Shown here: positions 48,060-60,688 of the stretch, piece after piece
Layout of the letters: every line of letters starts with the position of its first letter
How positions within the stretch are numbered: the stretch's first letter is position 1
Assembly (NCBI GenBank): GCA_018466975.1
Contig: CM031559.1
Span: 2,480,001-2,544,000, forward strand
From: Sparassis latifolia
Taxonomy: Eukaryota > Basidiomycota > Agaricomycetes > Polyporales > Sparassidaceae
Reading direction: 5' to 3'
DNA length: 64,000 bases
The notes under the pieces: model-generated
The model's database searches: none
Told to the model about the DNA's origin: nothing
What the model saw: the letters and a program-made list of their open reading frames with translations, nothing else
Position numbers and translations under genes: made by a program

Positions 48060-49355
48060 GGTACAGTACAGTTGTAGTCTATAGAATCTGCACCTTCAAT
48101 ACATGTAAACCGTAGTCCTACAGAATGTGTCACTGTGACTACCTAAGCTACGTGGTATCCTTGGAGCTAGACACGAGGCTATGATGACGCCATTGTGATA
48201 TCAATCAGTACCGGGCATGGTGGAGAGCTACCACCACTGAGGTTTTTCCTGATGGGGGAAGTACCTATCAGAAACGTTGGTTTTCCCTATAATACCATCA
48301 CCATTGTCGTTCAATGTGTTCATCGAGTTTGAACACTGTGTACAGCACTGATTGCTGTGGCGGTGTTTTTCTGAGTCAATGTATACGAGTCCTAGCAGCA
48401 TGACGAGTGAATTTGAATGGAGCCAGAGTTCCAATGTGTCCAGAAAAATATAAATTATTCTCTGAATGAAAATAACATCTGCCTGAGTCTGAGTTTGCAG
48501 CTAGGCAGTTTCGAGTCTGCTCGAATGCGAAGCATTGAAGGTACAGTGGAAGATTGGAAGTGGCCATGAAGTTTTTGGTGCACACTGCGAACTACTAGTA
48601 CGGCGTGCCACGCGGATCAACTTGAACAGTGCCTACACTTATCTCTGATGCTTGCTTCTACCAGCCCTAATGAGAAAATGAGGATTGGTCAGTCCTTATT
48701 ATATATACAAATATACCTATAGCAAACTAGATAGATTCTAAGTCAAGATGCCACCTATAACTCGAATGCGACGACTGCACTACTTATGACTCAGAGTCTA
48801 CCACTAGCAAGTTCTAGCCCTCATTGCCATTGATTTCAATGACGAGTTCAGGGTTCTGTTACAATCGTGATGTATTCATACTACAATATAATAACCGAGG
48901 ATTAGGTAGGGTGAAGGAATATTGAGAATGGAGGCGAAGGAATATTGAGAATGGAGGTGAAGGAATAGTGAGAATGGAGCCAGTGAAAGTTCAGGCTATG
49001 ATTTCAAGCTGCTGCACACACTGACCAGTTGAGCCAACAGGACCCTGTATTCATGAATCGGTGCATCTAAACTTTGGAGAGCAGACATCAGCAAGTCGTA
49101 GATGACATAGGAACAAGAACATGTCATGCTCACAAGACAAAATAACATTACGGCATTGAGAGCACCGTGCACTAGTCATCTTGTGCTGTCTGAGTTGCTG
49201 AGATTAAGATCTAGACAGGGAGATGTGAGAAATGTATTTTTCTAGACGCACAGTGTCAGTGCAAAAGATAAAAAATGATCAGTCCTTACTACGGGGCTAG
49301 GGGGTCCGGAATCTGCCTCAATGTCGATGCTAGTATGAATCTGAACTTCTAGACA
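48060..49355. other. AT-rich intergenic region
   Basis: No gene recognised. It holds a three-unit minisatellite (48911-48979). Near 48243-48255 the string ttttcctgatg resembles one end of the MITE, but no partner end is seen. Confidence 0.4.
48911..48979. repeat. minisatellite, 3 copies of a 23-base unit
   Basis: Units read GTGAAGGAATATTGAGAATG plus GAG, with one or two changes between copies. Confidence 0.85.
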
Positions 49356-51290
49356 CTACACCACTGACAAGTCAATTGTCACTGTCTGATGTCCATTCAA
49401 ATAACTGACCCTGCCATCTTTTAAGTCCCTGGGGTTACTCTGCAACACTCTGCAGCAAATGTTTGTATGAGAGAGAGTCATAGGCCTGGGACATAAAGGT
49501 GTAGAGGAGACAATGGCCGCAGTGCTATTCATACGCAGAAATCGCCTTGCATTCAAAGTGGCCAAGAGAGAGTTTAAATTCACTGAATGGAGCATGTTGA
49601 ACATGATGAATAATGTGGAAGCAAGAGACTCACACTTTGGAATGACAAAATAAATTGCCAGGAATATGGCATTGTTTGGCATAGTTGCATACTGTGGAGG
49701 ACAATCAGCAGATAACAGGGTATAAGTGCCAAGTAAGGTCTACCGTCACCAAGCAAGCAAGGTCAGAAACACTGTATACATGCAATCTAGTGAGCTTTCT
49801 AAATCATTCAAAAGTAAAGACTCACCCAGTGAGGACACCAGTATTGATGCTATACAGCATAAGCAACTGAAGCTTTGAATCGGTAGATCTAGAAGATTAT
49901 ATACATCAGATTGTTTTGCAAGTCTGCTTGCCATATAACAAGCCTGGAGAAGCCAGTACACTGTCGCTTCAACAGTATGCACAGTGCAGTAGCAATAAGA
50001 ATATGTTTAGCGACATCAGCGGAGACACCTGCATACAGGATCCACTGCAAGAATGTCAGAAATAAGGGGCAATAAGTGTGTTAGATGCCAGCTATACTGA
50101 TAGATCATTCATTCTCCCGTAGTTTGAGAGGGAGAACCTACACATGTTAACTTCAGTTCAGGTGTGATGGTATCAAAGCAGGTTGTTTCACCATTTGATA
50201 ACATATACTTTGCTCAACATGTCAGCTGAACTGTAACATGTACAAGCCAAGCAAGATGGCACTTACTCATGGTGCTGACTTAAGGATACATGTCAAGATT
50301 CAGGGCTGCCAACTCACACATCTCTCCAATGCACTTACCAAAGGGAACCAAGAGAGCTATAGTCTGTGAAAATGTTGACTGCTGTCACTTGAGATATGAG
50401 TAAAGATGCTCACTATTGCGAGAACTAGGAGCTTGTTCTTATTGCTCACTAGATCATGCATTCAACCCTTTGTTACAAGATCCTTGGAAGGTGAGCTTAC
50501 ATCTCCACACTCGCTGGCAGAATAAACTGGCAGAGAGTCAGTCTTTTTCTTAAAATCGTACAATGAAGACCCACCTGTCCACAACAAGATCACTTGCACC
50601 CTCAACCATCAATGAGTGATAAATTGGACACAGAGAAAATGCCAAGCTCACAGCCATTGCAATGTGTGCCTAAGTGAGATTATTGCAGTGAAAATGCAAT
50701 AACACAACCAGCACACCAATACTCACCAAGATACTCCTGCTCAATTGTCTCTAGTAAGTAATTGGATGTAGAAAAAGCAATCAAGACACTATAAGCACCA
50801 TGGAACAATTTCGAGGAGAAGTGGGTCGGCAAAATCAATAACCACATATGTGTAGGTGGCATGCACAATGAATACTTCGTGAAAGGTGTCCAATGCCCTG
50901 AAGTTCACTGTGACGTCTATCATCTCTATCACATGAGTTGTCTCACCAGAGGAAGAAAATCTGACAACCAGCAGGTTAGTGACTTTTCTGTGCGTTCAAT
51001 GTTGTATTCACTGGCAACTTACCAAGACCTTCAACAGCACTGGGTCTGCTCCACCTTCTTGATAGTATATGAACGTTTGAACACTGGTAACTCCATACAA
51101 ACTACAAAGACATCAATCTCAGTGCCCACATCAAAAACATGCTACTGACATTGCTGTTGCTATACTGCCTGCGACATTAAGCTGAGATGAGTATTACGAG
51201 ACGGTGAAGCTGGTGCAGCGAACCTAGAAAAATTGCTCCTAATGACGGGCCAAGGTGCAAGGCAGTTGAGGGAAGGGAGGATATTGTCAT
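49356..51290 (-). CDS. DUF6534 multi-pass membrane protein
   Basis: The minus-strand start MTISSLPSTALHLGPSLGAI is at 51290. Short introns join it to GSIATAILYGVTSVQTFIYY, then FFLWALDTFHEVFIVHATY and VVIDFADPLLLEIVPW. The C-terminal exons give MPNNAIFLAIYFVIPK, joined across an intron to LNLNSLLATLNARRFLRMN. This matches the order of the basidiomycete DUF6534 family: about seven helices and the FY-FVxxK-LxxNSLLATLNAR ending. The function of the family is unknown; some describe it as receptor-like. Both ends look intact, but exon limits in the middle (50000-50800) are not certain and a lesion there cannot be excluded. Confidence 0.65.
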
Positions 51291-54200
51291 TGCGAGTTAT
51301 TCTCTGGGGTCGCAAAGGTCAATATTCAAACGATACCGAATCTCGGGGAACACTTTTATTATCTCCCTGAGACATGTCGCTTATAGTGTCTTGGACGAGG
51401 TGCTTCTGAATCATTCTATGAATAACATCGAAAGGGATCTCAACAGACCGGAGATAGTTCGTCAACTGGAGGCTGTGGACGGCACCCTAGCCGCCAGCGG
51501 AATTTTGAGGATGAGTGGAATCACGAAGACTCTGCTATCTAGTCTAAAGGTACGTTTAGCATAGAGGGGGCGGATACCAAACATCTTCATTACCAGACCG
51601 TCGACATCCCTCAACGCTCGCGTCTGCACTCTCAGCACTTCTACAAAGAGTTTTGTAATCAGTAGCAGTCGTCAGCTTGCATAATCTCTCTTACTTTGTT
51701 TATCTCACAACCATGGGATTTCTCCGTTACAGAAGTGTTTTACCAACAAGGTCCCATCCACATCGCTAGATGCTATGAACTTTTAAAGACGTAGGCTGCC
51801 CACACCCTGGAGCTATTAATATTGAGCGTGTCATTCTAAACCCAGATCTCGGGTGAAGTGATTCGTGTCGTCACACGCATCCAGAGAATGTCCCCGGGAT
51901 CCGATCGCACACTTACTTCCCGACGCCGTACCCACAAGGCAGGGTCTGCAGGCAGGTTTTCCAGTGGCATGCATAGCGTCTAGGATTTCCCTGAGAGCAC
52001 AATGTAGTTGCTCTGTATGTCCAGTCGATGCTGAACCCTTTACGTTGAGGCTCTACTACGGTCCGTCTGCAGATCATAGTAAGTGCCAGTGAAACGCGAT
52101 CGCATGATAGTGAAGTCACCAAAAGGAGAATGGCACTTCCACCTCGTCTGGGGCATTCTTCACCCAAGGCAACAAGACTTCACGCTCGAGGATTTCAACA
52201 GATATTCTGATCGCAGCATTGACGAAACTTAGGTGCTCGTGTATGTGATGAAGAAGAGCGCGGAAAGACTGACTGTGCCAACGAAGATATGTCTTCGCGG
52301 AAGAACCTACACAATCGGGTGATCACGATCGGGAAAAGAATACAAACGCGAGCGGCATTTGGGCAGTGATTGGTCCTATGACGACAGACATCGGCAGAAT
52401 GGAGCTTCAGCATCGCCACAGTACTTGGAGTTAGTCAAGCACGTACCTGTTTTCATGTCCAGATAATGCACTAGCGGCATCTTCCTTAGTCATAAAGCAG
52501 TACCTCTTAGTGTAGAGATGGTTTCAGCTGAATGAGGTGGATGCTCGCCCTGCGTATCGGGCCCAGCGAATCCAAAGCGCCTCTCTTTTGAAAGTGAACG
52601 TACGTGGACACTAGTCTGTAACTATTGTAGCATCATCGCCGACCACGAGTGGGAACCTCAGATACGGCACTAGCGCCGACAGGTACATCCATGTCGTCAA
52701 TGCTGCCCGTGAAGGTGGAACGTCACAGTACTAACTGTTACAAATCATGCATGCATTCAGAATCAGATGTATCTCAAGCTCCAGAACGAACCGTGATCAG
52801 CAAGGTAATATCACTGAACCAGCATGCCAGAGTGTCTGTGACTGGGTCGGAGGTCAAGATCTTGAAGAAGAGTCTGCGACGGCCATGGAGCAAATCGGCG
52901 CTCGTCACCCAGCCAGCGTTTATTCCAACTTTGCTGTAGTCTACATGGCGAGATACAATTCAGCGCATTCTCACTGGCTAGTAGGACAGATACGATGATG
53001 AACAAACCGAGCTAACGGGTAACAGGAATAAGTTCGCCAAGTGGGTGGACTAACGGCATGGGCTGCACTGTTCGCAGCCCGATATCATCCCTGAGTAACC
53101 TTGCAGCGCACTGCGTTCAACGAGATCATCTGTTAGCGGGGTGGTTGGCTGCGTTCACCTTGCGCGCAAGAGGCGGGGCATCCGAGCTGCAGAATATGGT
53201 TGTCTCCTTGAGGTACTTGTACAATGGACCGGAAGGCCATCACTGGCTGCGAGGGTACAATATGACTGTTCATTATTTGGATATCAGTACGCGCGCGCCT
53301 GGCATATTTGCCATTTCAAATGTCAGCACCGACCACATCCTGGGCATGGTCATACATCCATGTTCAACACGAGATTCTGTCTCCTCTTGACCATGCTCCA
53401 GCCGTTGCTGTGCACTCTTGGCGATAGGAACATCGCTCTTCCCTAGAGGGAGCACATGGTAGCCGGAACAACTCATTAGATAGCCAGTGACCGGGTAGAG
53501 GCCCGGAATTCAGCTCCCCAATTAAAGCCTTTGAATAGCATCAAGTCAGAGACAGCGAAAAACAAAGCAAGCACCGGACGAAGTTTGTCCTAGACAGTCA
53601 ACTGTCGATGACTTCCTGGGAGCCACAACAAGTCAACCATTGACTACAGTTTGGGGGGCTCGTACAGTTCGTGCAGTATCACCGATCAGAAGGTGTTGGA
53701 CCAAGGAACGTTGACGTGAACTTACCAGTTGTACTTCAGCCATTCCCACCAGAGGATAATCACGCTGCGGGCCCACAGAACGCACAGGCTTTCCCTCGCA
53801 AAAAAATTCAGAGTGTGCGCGAGTAGCATAATGAATATGATAAGTGTGTAGACGACACCCTTGTTCCATGGTACAGGTTACCGGCGTGTCAGTGGATCAG
53901 ACCCAGGGCTTAGACTGGAGCATACCTCTAAGTGTACATGTAGTGTCTGTAGTGCCATTCAGAGTCCGGTGTATGTCAGGACCACCATGCCTCCAGAAAG
54001 ACCTGTTTCCGTCGCCCAGCACTGGCCGTATCATCCAGGCGGGTTTGCACTCCGTCTGTAGGTCGAACACATGTGTGTGGTAAACACACACCCAACGTCG
54101 ATCCACTCTTGTCTACCATCCTCACGAAGAGCACCACGCCAGGATTCCCGGTCGGATGAAGACGAAGCTCTGCGGTGCCTCATGCTTTGTGGCCACGCCA

Positions 54201-54705
54201 CGCCTGTTTGGCCAACGCTCACGGCCTCGTGTGAACGACAATGTTGCACCTCTGGTTCGAAATTATGATTCTGAACCACGCTCACTAAAGTACCCGTCCA
54301 TACCAGACTAGACAGCGCCGCCATCCACCGCGCATTCTCTATACCAGCACACGCGCCGCCATGGCTACATTCAAATACACACCGCTCTTTTCTGCAGCTT
54401 ACTACGACCGGTTCGAGTCTTTCGAGAAGCAGCAGCGGAGAGACGCGTCTGCTCGTCGAGCACGCTCGCGCCAGAACTTGCATGCGCGATGGAAGAGTGA
54501 ACAGTGGACAGAGGGCGAGAGACCACGCTGGGGATTTTATTTCGAGGAGGCTGAGCAGGCCAACGAGCCAAACGCGCTGGGCTGCCCTGAAGGGCGCGTC
54601 GAGGATACACATGCCGTGCCTTCCCACGATCTGCCCGTAAGGGCGGATACTTCGCTGGCGCAATCAACTCTCTTTCCTTCACTATCACTACCTCGTCGGC
54701 GAGAG
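51291..54705. other. long gene-poor region
   Basis: Open frames up to about 110 codons, none recognisable. A strong Kozak-type start (cgccgccATGG) at 54361 opens a frame that continues without a stop into the next gene (see that entry). Confidence 0.4.
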
Positions 54706-55531
54706 ATGGCGGTCAAGACGTACACCTGGGTATCTTTGTGGTGCGTTTAGAGTCGAGATTTGAGAAGTTGCAACTGACGGAACACACAGGTTCTTGATCA
54801 CGATTCCAGTCATTTTCTGGGATGCCCTCTATCTCTTCTTCCGGTGCGTTCAACTCCCTATGGCCGTTCTGCTATGGCTGAATTCACTCACATTTTGAAC
54901 AGGCCACGTTCGTTTGAGGGTGGCGACCTCCACTGGATCTGGAAGCCGTACGGGCTCTACCAAAATATCGACTACGTACGCAACACGCGCCCGTCTCAAC
55001 CTCGTCATCTCACACCCCGGTCGAATTGTAGGTATACGGCGTCAGAGCCTGGGAGGAACACGACGGCTTCCCAAACGCACAATGTGAGAGTCTTCTTTCA
55101 TCGACGCTCGGCGCTCCGACTGACCCCCGGCAGCGCTCCTCAACGTCGTCGAGAACCTGCTGAACATCACCTACCTCTACCTCGCGCACGTCTCCGGATC
55201 CCCCATTGCGACGCTGGTGGGGTTCGCGAGCGTGGTCATGACGCTGTCCAAGACACTCCTGTACTGGCTGCAGGAGTACTATTGCGGCTGGTGCTCAATC
55301 GGGCACAACAACTTAAAGGATCTGATCGTGTTGTGGGTGATTCCCAACGGGTGCGTGCACGCCTCTTCGGCTAATGGTGAATATACGTTCCTAATTGTGG
55401 TGGAGACACCATGCAGTGCGTGGATCATTGTTCCGTCACTCATCCTCCTGCGCCTGGGCAAGGACATCGCCGAGTCCCTACACGCCGCTTACAATGCAGA
55501 GCGAAAGGCGGCGTCGGGGAAGAAGCAATGA
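54706..55531 (+). CDS. conserved four-helix membrane protein, possibly EXPERA-like
   Basis: Six exons (54706-54740, 54790-54843, 54903-54975, 55032-55083, 55134-55350, 55417-55531) give 181 residues with closing phases. The sequence starts MAVKTYTWVSLWFLITIPVI and continues FWDALYLFFRPRSFEGGDLH, WIWKPYGLYQNIDYVYGVRA, TLLYWLQEYYCGWCSIGHN and VPSLILLRLGKDIAESL, with about four hydrophobic helices. Length, the early Asp, and the Glu and Trp-rich helices recall EXPERA (emopamil-binding/TMEM97-like) proteins of the ER, but I would not insist on it. The frame is open upstream for 115 codons to an ATG at 54361 in an excellent start context. An N-terminal extension (MATFKYTPLFSAAYYDRFES...) is therefore possible; I chose 54706 because the family-like part begins there. 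Confidence 0.7.
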
Positions 55532-55796
55532 GGTACTGAGTGCCGTGGGCCCGGCGGACTCGGTGTATTGACGTAACTTAAGTTCCTGTCCGTGCTTGTG
55601 TTGATCTAACAGTATTTAAATTGGAAATACGGATGTCTCCTGTACTCACAATGGTTTGGTTCGTGACACTGCGCGCCTGCGCACGTGCGAAGCTGCACCC
55701 CCTTCCTTGCAATTTTGAACGCTCAAACTTTCGCTGCCACGATGTGGGAAAGGCCTATCGAGCGCCGCCGCCAGGCCTTAGACATCTCCGCAACCT

Positions 55797-56313
55797 TCAT
55801 GAAGAAACTTGAAAGATTCTGAACACAGAGCCTTCAAGAAAAAAAGTTTGGCTGACAGCGCCTGTCCACGGCCACCCAGGACGAAGTAGCGCACGGCGGG
55901 AGATTATATCAACGGATTGATTATGACGGCAAGCCTTTCGACCGGGAAGGTGAGCGGCGACTCGCCGCTTATTGAAGTTTTCGTTCTTAGACTTCTTGTC
56001 CAGATGATGCGCGTGTATATCCTCGCGAGCGGCGTGCTCACTAGCTAATCCCAGATGCAGCAACCAGATAATGACGACCAGGACTACGACGTAACGGAGC
56101 TGCGTTGACACCGAATTACCACTGTCGATGAGGTATCATTATGTGAAAGAAAGGCGAAAGACTCACCATAAGTATGCCGAGGCGTTCGTGCAGAAAGTCA
56201 CTGAAAACAGGATTTCCCAATAGATCTAGAACCTTGTGCCAGCGTTGGAGAAGACATTTACGTCGTACGACCGCACATGAATCCCATGTGGATAGCAAAG
56301 TGTACTGGGACAT
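55797..56313 (-). CDS. possible small single-pass membrane protein, unidentified
   Basis: An ATG at 56313 (MSQYTLLSTWDSC) and a GT-AG intron (about 56100-56166) can join FLHERLGILM in phase to LRYVVVLVVIIWLLHLGLAS, one strong membrane helix, then a basic tail ending at 55797. The helix after HERL faintly recalls the C-terminus of the RMD1/DUF155 family, but the rest of such a protein is not found upstream. This could be a fragment or chance. Confidence 0.22.
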
Positions 56314-59300
56314 TCTTGTTCTTTACGGATCCCCCCTTTCTCCTTGTTGCGCACGGACACTACGGTATGCGATGCGGTACCGGTATTCGTCCTTGGCGCC
56401 CATAGGTTATCTCGACACGCTGCTCGGTCCCAATGCTCCGCGCCCTACGCGATATCTTCGAGTCCGCCAGGGCCGATGAAAGCACCCCCTTTGATGTTAC
56501 GCGTACACGTACGAAGGATGTTGGTATCAGACGCTGGAGTTGCTGTATCGCGACGCGACGTACTCCGTCCGTCGCACGTATACGGTCACGGAGACAGACA
56601 AAATCCAGGATGGCATGGACTTGCGCAATACCAAGCAGTGGAGCGTCCGATGGAAGGCTCATCTGCCCTGCCGTACGCGCGACCCATGCACAGACAGATG
56701 GCCACATCCAAGGCCCGGCCTTGCGCACCGTCGCGCGCGGGTTGTTCATGACTACGTCTCTCGCGCCAGAAGCAATGCACCGCGCGGCGTGAGCTAAGGC
56801 GGAGCACTCTGCGTATAGCGTTGACGTTCTTCCGGTGCACAATGCCCCCACCGTCACCAACGAATGAATACAGCCGCCCACAAATCCGGCGCAGGTTCTG
56901 GAGCGCCTGAAGACTCTAACACTCTCCCTGCTTCTTGCGATATATGGAAAGGAGGATCGCCTGCATTTGGTGCGGGAGGTACGAGTCCGCGGGAGCCCTG
57001 CCATGCCATTCGGACTCGAGACGCGATGCGCCATGCATGCCACAGCACGTTACCCTTGGCGATCCTCGTCCCTGGGAGAGTCTGAGAGAGCGACGACTCG
57101 TAAAAATGACAGAACGTGTGGAGGGCACGGAAAGTCTGGACAGCGTTGACAAAACAAAAAACACATGTTACAAAGTCGCCCAGGAAAGGACGGAAAACAC
57201 GGAACGTACGGAAATAACAGAGACGGCCGAAAACACAGACACTGAGAGGGTGCGCGAGGACCGCTGCAGTGGACCGAAAGCCGTAGCAACAGCCCCCGAT
57301 TGGTGGAGTTGGGCCAACACGCAAGATAAATATCTCTCAGAAAGTTGGACTCGGAGGCAGTTCTCGCTAGATAGAGTGGGGTGCATCTACCGCTGCATCG
57401 AGTCCGAGCCCGGATCAGCGGGAGACGAACATGGACGAGCAGTGCCCACCGCGCACAGGCCTTCCTCCCACATACGGCCGCACTGGCTCAGCGCTGCGGT
57501 AGAGAACCTAGATAAGCCTGCCTGCTGCTCCCGTTCACCGTTCGCCGGTCGCCGTCGGGGAGGCATCAGAGTCGTGCACTCTGATGGCCTGCCTGCTGGC
57601 CTGATTCTCCGTTATCTGTGGCGCCCACGTCCGAGTCCGCGAGCGACCCAGGAGCCAATGGATATAGGGCGGATAACGGTCGCCGAAGGGCGAGATGTCG
57701 ACTTGCCCAGTTGGCGAGAGAGAAGTGGAAAGAAGCGTTTTGGGTCGCGTTGATTGAGTGGCCGGTGTGCAGCGCGTGTTGGTGCTATCGCACGTTTGCA
57801 GTAGGTTCGACACAGATGGTCAGAGTGTGTTTCACAAATGCATTGCAATGTGTCTTCGGAGGCTTGTGCTGAATGCGAGAAGGAGCATGCTGCTTGGCGC
57901 ATGTTCGAAGGCAGCTGGGACCCCACCTCTGAGCTCTCCATTGTCCCGCGTAGCTCCAGAGAAGACGAGGTACGATCGGATGTTCCCCTCGCCCCGAAAC
58001 TTTGTGACTCTGCGTGAGTCGTTCCTTACTGTAGCAGGAACTCTCCAGCTTCGCCTTCAGCCCGGAATAAAGCCGCACGGAGAAACACGCCCTGGGCGGT
58101 CCTGCGGATTCCAAGCAATTGCGCGAATACAGCGAAACAGAGACATAAGGTATTAGCAATGACAGCGAAGCACCGCGCGGGACAAATTGCCATCACGGGA
58201 GTGTTCCCATTCGCCCAGGAGAGGCTGATGGATGGATGGCAAGATCTGCGCAGGTCTGCTCGATGAGGGACGGCGTCAGCGGAAGTAGCGATGAGCCTGT
58301 GCGCACCGGGAAGTGTGTCAGCGTGATATCGAGCTGGTATCATGGCATCACGCACATTGTACGGCGCGATGAGAGCACGACACCGGTGACAGCAATTTGC
58401 GCGTCGACGTGCGTGCGCGAGCGCCCCGGGGCGACGCGAGTACCCCCTTCGGTGCAAGCCCGAAACCGCCCGCATGGCACCTGCAGCGATCTTGCAGACT
58501 CGCGAATCGTGAATGTGGGATACTGTACAGCGCGAGGGCCAGGAACATCGATATTGACGTAACAGTTTAGGTTATAGAGCCGGGCCTTCGCAGCTTCGTC
58601 TGCGCGTGCGTGGGTGTAGATGCAACGAACAGGCCGCCCTGGTCGCGATGAGAAGGCGATCGGATAGATAGGAGGGCGCACCGGAGCGTGCAGTCCCGTT
58701 ATCCCATCGTGCAGCGGAAGGAGAGCTCGGGGAGATGCGACGCTGCGAACGCAGATGCAAGGTTCGCAATGCCACGAGCCTGGATTTGGAACTCGGACGA
58801 ATTGCACGCCAGTGCACGTGGAGACCCTCCAACGTGCTGAGGCGCAAATCATCAGAGCCCGTGTAGGCAGGGGGTAACGAGATGTGCACAAACCCACGTA
58901 CTTATGTCTTGTATACGTACTCACCTTCACGGAAACAAATCGGGACTGGCACGACTTTGCGGCAGAACCGTTGCTCACCCAGCGAATCTGGGCGAGATCA
59001 CCGACTATCCAGAGAACGGGAAGGCACAATGGAATACGCAGACGGGAGATGCCCGGACGTCGTGATTGCATTGCTAGGGATCGTGATCGTTGCGGACGCG
59101 TCGTCCGATACACACGATGCGCAGATTGTTCTCAGCGCTACCCAGATACGGTCTCGGACTCGGAGCAGCCGCTGTTGTTGGAGCACCCCTGCAGCTCGCT
59201 GGCGGATCTTGACGGGCGACGCATGGGCAGCGCTCGAAGATGAAAGAGGGGTCGGAACATTCACCGCACACGCGCACCTATCAGAAGTCAGCACAAATCA

Positions 59301-60216
59301 ACGCAACCAACGTTCCTCTCCGCTCCCGGCATTGGATATCTTGCGTCTCGCGGAGCGCGGCGAGTGAGCATGGTGGATGATAGTGCGAGTTGATAGCTCA
59401 GCTTGATCATACCGCTGTTGGCCTGGTCTTGATTGGAACACCCTCAATGTGTGTCAGGTGCGGTTGTTATCAATCTGGGGTGATACGTGGCTTGCGCTAG
59501 AATGCGAGCTACCCATGCTCGTCGCAGACAAAGGGGAACTAGCCGAGCGCAACTTGCGGACGCATCTCCATAAATCGGTGCACGTGTCCGGTGCCATGGC
59601 ACGGTAATGAATGTCCTCGCGCTTCCAACCGACTCCGAGCGCGCAGACGAGCGGGTTGTCCAGCCATGGCTTAGTCTCAGTTACAGCGTTCGAAAGTTTC
59701 CGATGCAGCAGACCCACTGATTGGTTCCATTGAGGATAACAGTAATGACACAGAATGCAACGAGTTAGATACCAGAAGCCCAGGCAGTGCGAGAAGGGTA
59801 GAGTGAGCGGACGAGCGCATGCAGGTAGAGGGGAGAGAGATGCAAGAAGGGAGAGGATATCGATGCCGTGCGATGAGGATATACAACTAAGGTAGTACGG
59901 AACGTCTAGTGATGCAGAGCGAGGGACGAGAGTGCGAGAGAAAAGCTTTTGGTGACGTATGTGTGGTGCAGCATAGTAGAACTGCAAAGTCCCAGAGGAA
60001 TAAAACAGAAGGAACGAGTCATCTATGTGTGTGTCGCCTAGACTGCGATCTTTTTTGTCTGTGCGCAAAGTGTCAGACGCGTCCAGGGACAGACAGGGCA
60101 TACCGGACTCACTGGCTTGCGCATCATCAGTGGCGGAGAATTGTTGCCAGGCGAGTACTGCTGAGGCACGGACTGGACAGACGATACGACCCTCTGTCAG
60201 CACTGCGCCTCGAGAC
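56314..60216. other. GC-rich region with long open frames but no supportable gene
   Basis: Frames of 220-270 codons occur on both strands (for example 56935-57753 plus and 59454-60236 minus). They have biased Arg/Ser composition, overlap each other on opposite strands and show no motif, as expected from high GC. A real gene may hide here. Confidence 0.4.
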
Positions 60217-60555
60217 TCAGTCGAACTCAAAGGCACGCACAGCAGGCACGTATGTGGGGGGCAGGCCGCTGCTATGTGAAGCAGCAGACTTGGACAAGGC
60301 TTTTCTCAACTGAGTACAAAGGAGATTACTACTCGGGTCTGGCAATATAGGATTGCGTCTAGTTACCTTCGCTTCACTCTCTGCCGCGCGCTGGGCCGAC
60401 ATGGAGGGGTGGAGCGAGACGCTGTCCACGCTTTTGGCTTGTGGTAGAGAGGAGAGGGAGCACGAGAGGCTCGGGAGCGCGATGAGCTGCTCTGGGGTCG
60501 TCGACCCGCTCGAGGACGTGGACGAGGCGGCGGAAGACTTGTGGGTGGAAGACAT
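60217..60555 (-). CDS. small Ser-rich protein, function unknown
   Basis: The minus-strand ATG at 60555 begins MSSTHKSSAASSTSSSGSTT, followed by LPSLSCSLSSLPQAKSVDSV. A 57-base in-phase intron (gtaactag to tactcag, about 60307-60363) would leave about 92 residues ending PPTYVPAVRAFEFD; unspliced, the frame is also open. The start is supported by a TATAAAG box at 60682-60688 and a pyrimidine-rich leader of about 130 bases. No domain is recognisable. Downstream coding exons cannot be excluded. Confidence 0.5.
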   Translation of the reverse strand: MSSTHKSSAASSTSSSGSTTPEQLIALPSLSCSLSSLPQAKSVDSVSLHPSMSAQRAAESEAKVTRRNPILPDPSSNLLCTQLRKALSKSAASHSSGLPPTYVPAVRAFEFD

Positions 60556-60681
60556 AGAGGAAAAGAAATTAATTGAAGAGATAGGGAGAGGAAGGGCAGT
60601 CTGTAGGACGTCTGTAGAACGTGCGGTGGGCTGAGACGCGACAGTGCGACGACGGAAGGAAAAGAGATGAAGGGGGTGGGC

Positions 60682-60688
60682 TTTATAG
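60682..60688 (-). promoter_or_regulatory. TATA box of the small Ser-rich gene
   Basis: TATAAAG on the minus strand, 127 bases upstream of the ATG at 60555, followed by a CT-rich leader typical of strongly expressed fungal genes. Confidence 0.5.

Noticed and set aside
48236..48300. Possible third MITE copy (ttttcctgatg near 48245)
   Set aside because: Only about 11 bases match one terminus. The interior and the opposite terminus are absent.
56935..57753. Open frame of 272 codons on the plus strand
   Set aside because: Arg/Ser/Glu-biased composition with no motif, overlapped by equally long frames on the other strand in a GC-rich region. It looks like a by-product of base composition.
59454..60236. 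Open frame of 260 codons on the minus strand
   Set aside because: Its first in-frame codon is GTG, it overlaps the 3' part of the better supported small Ser-rich gene, and it has no family signature.
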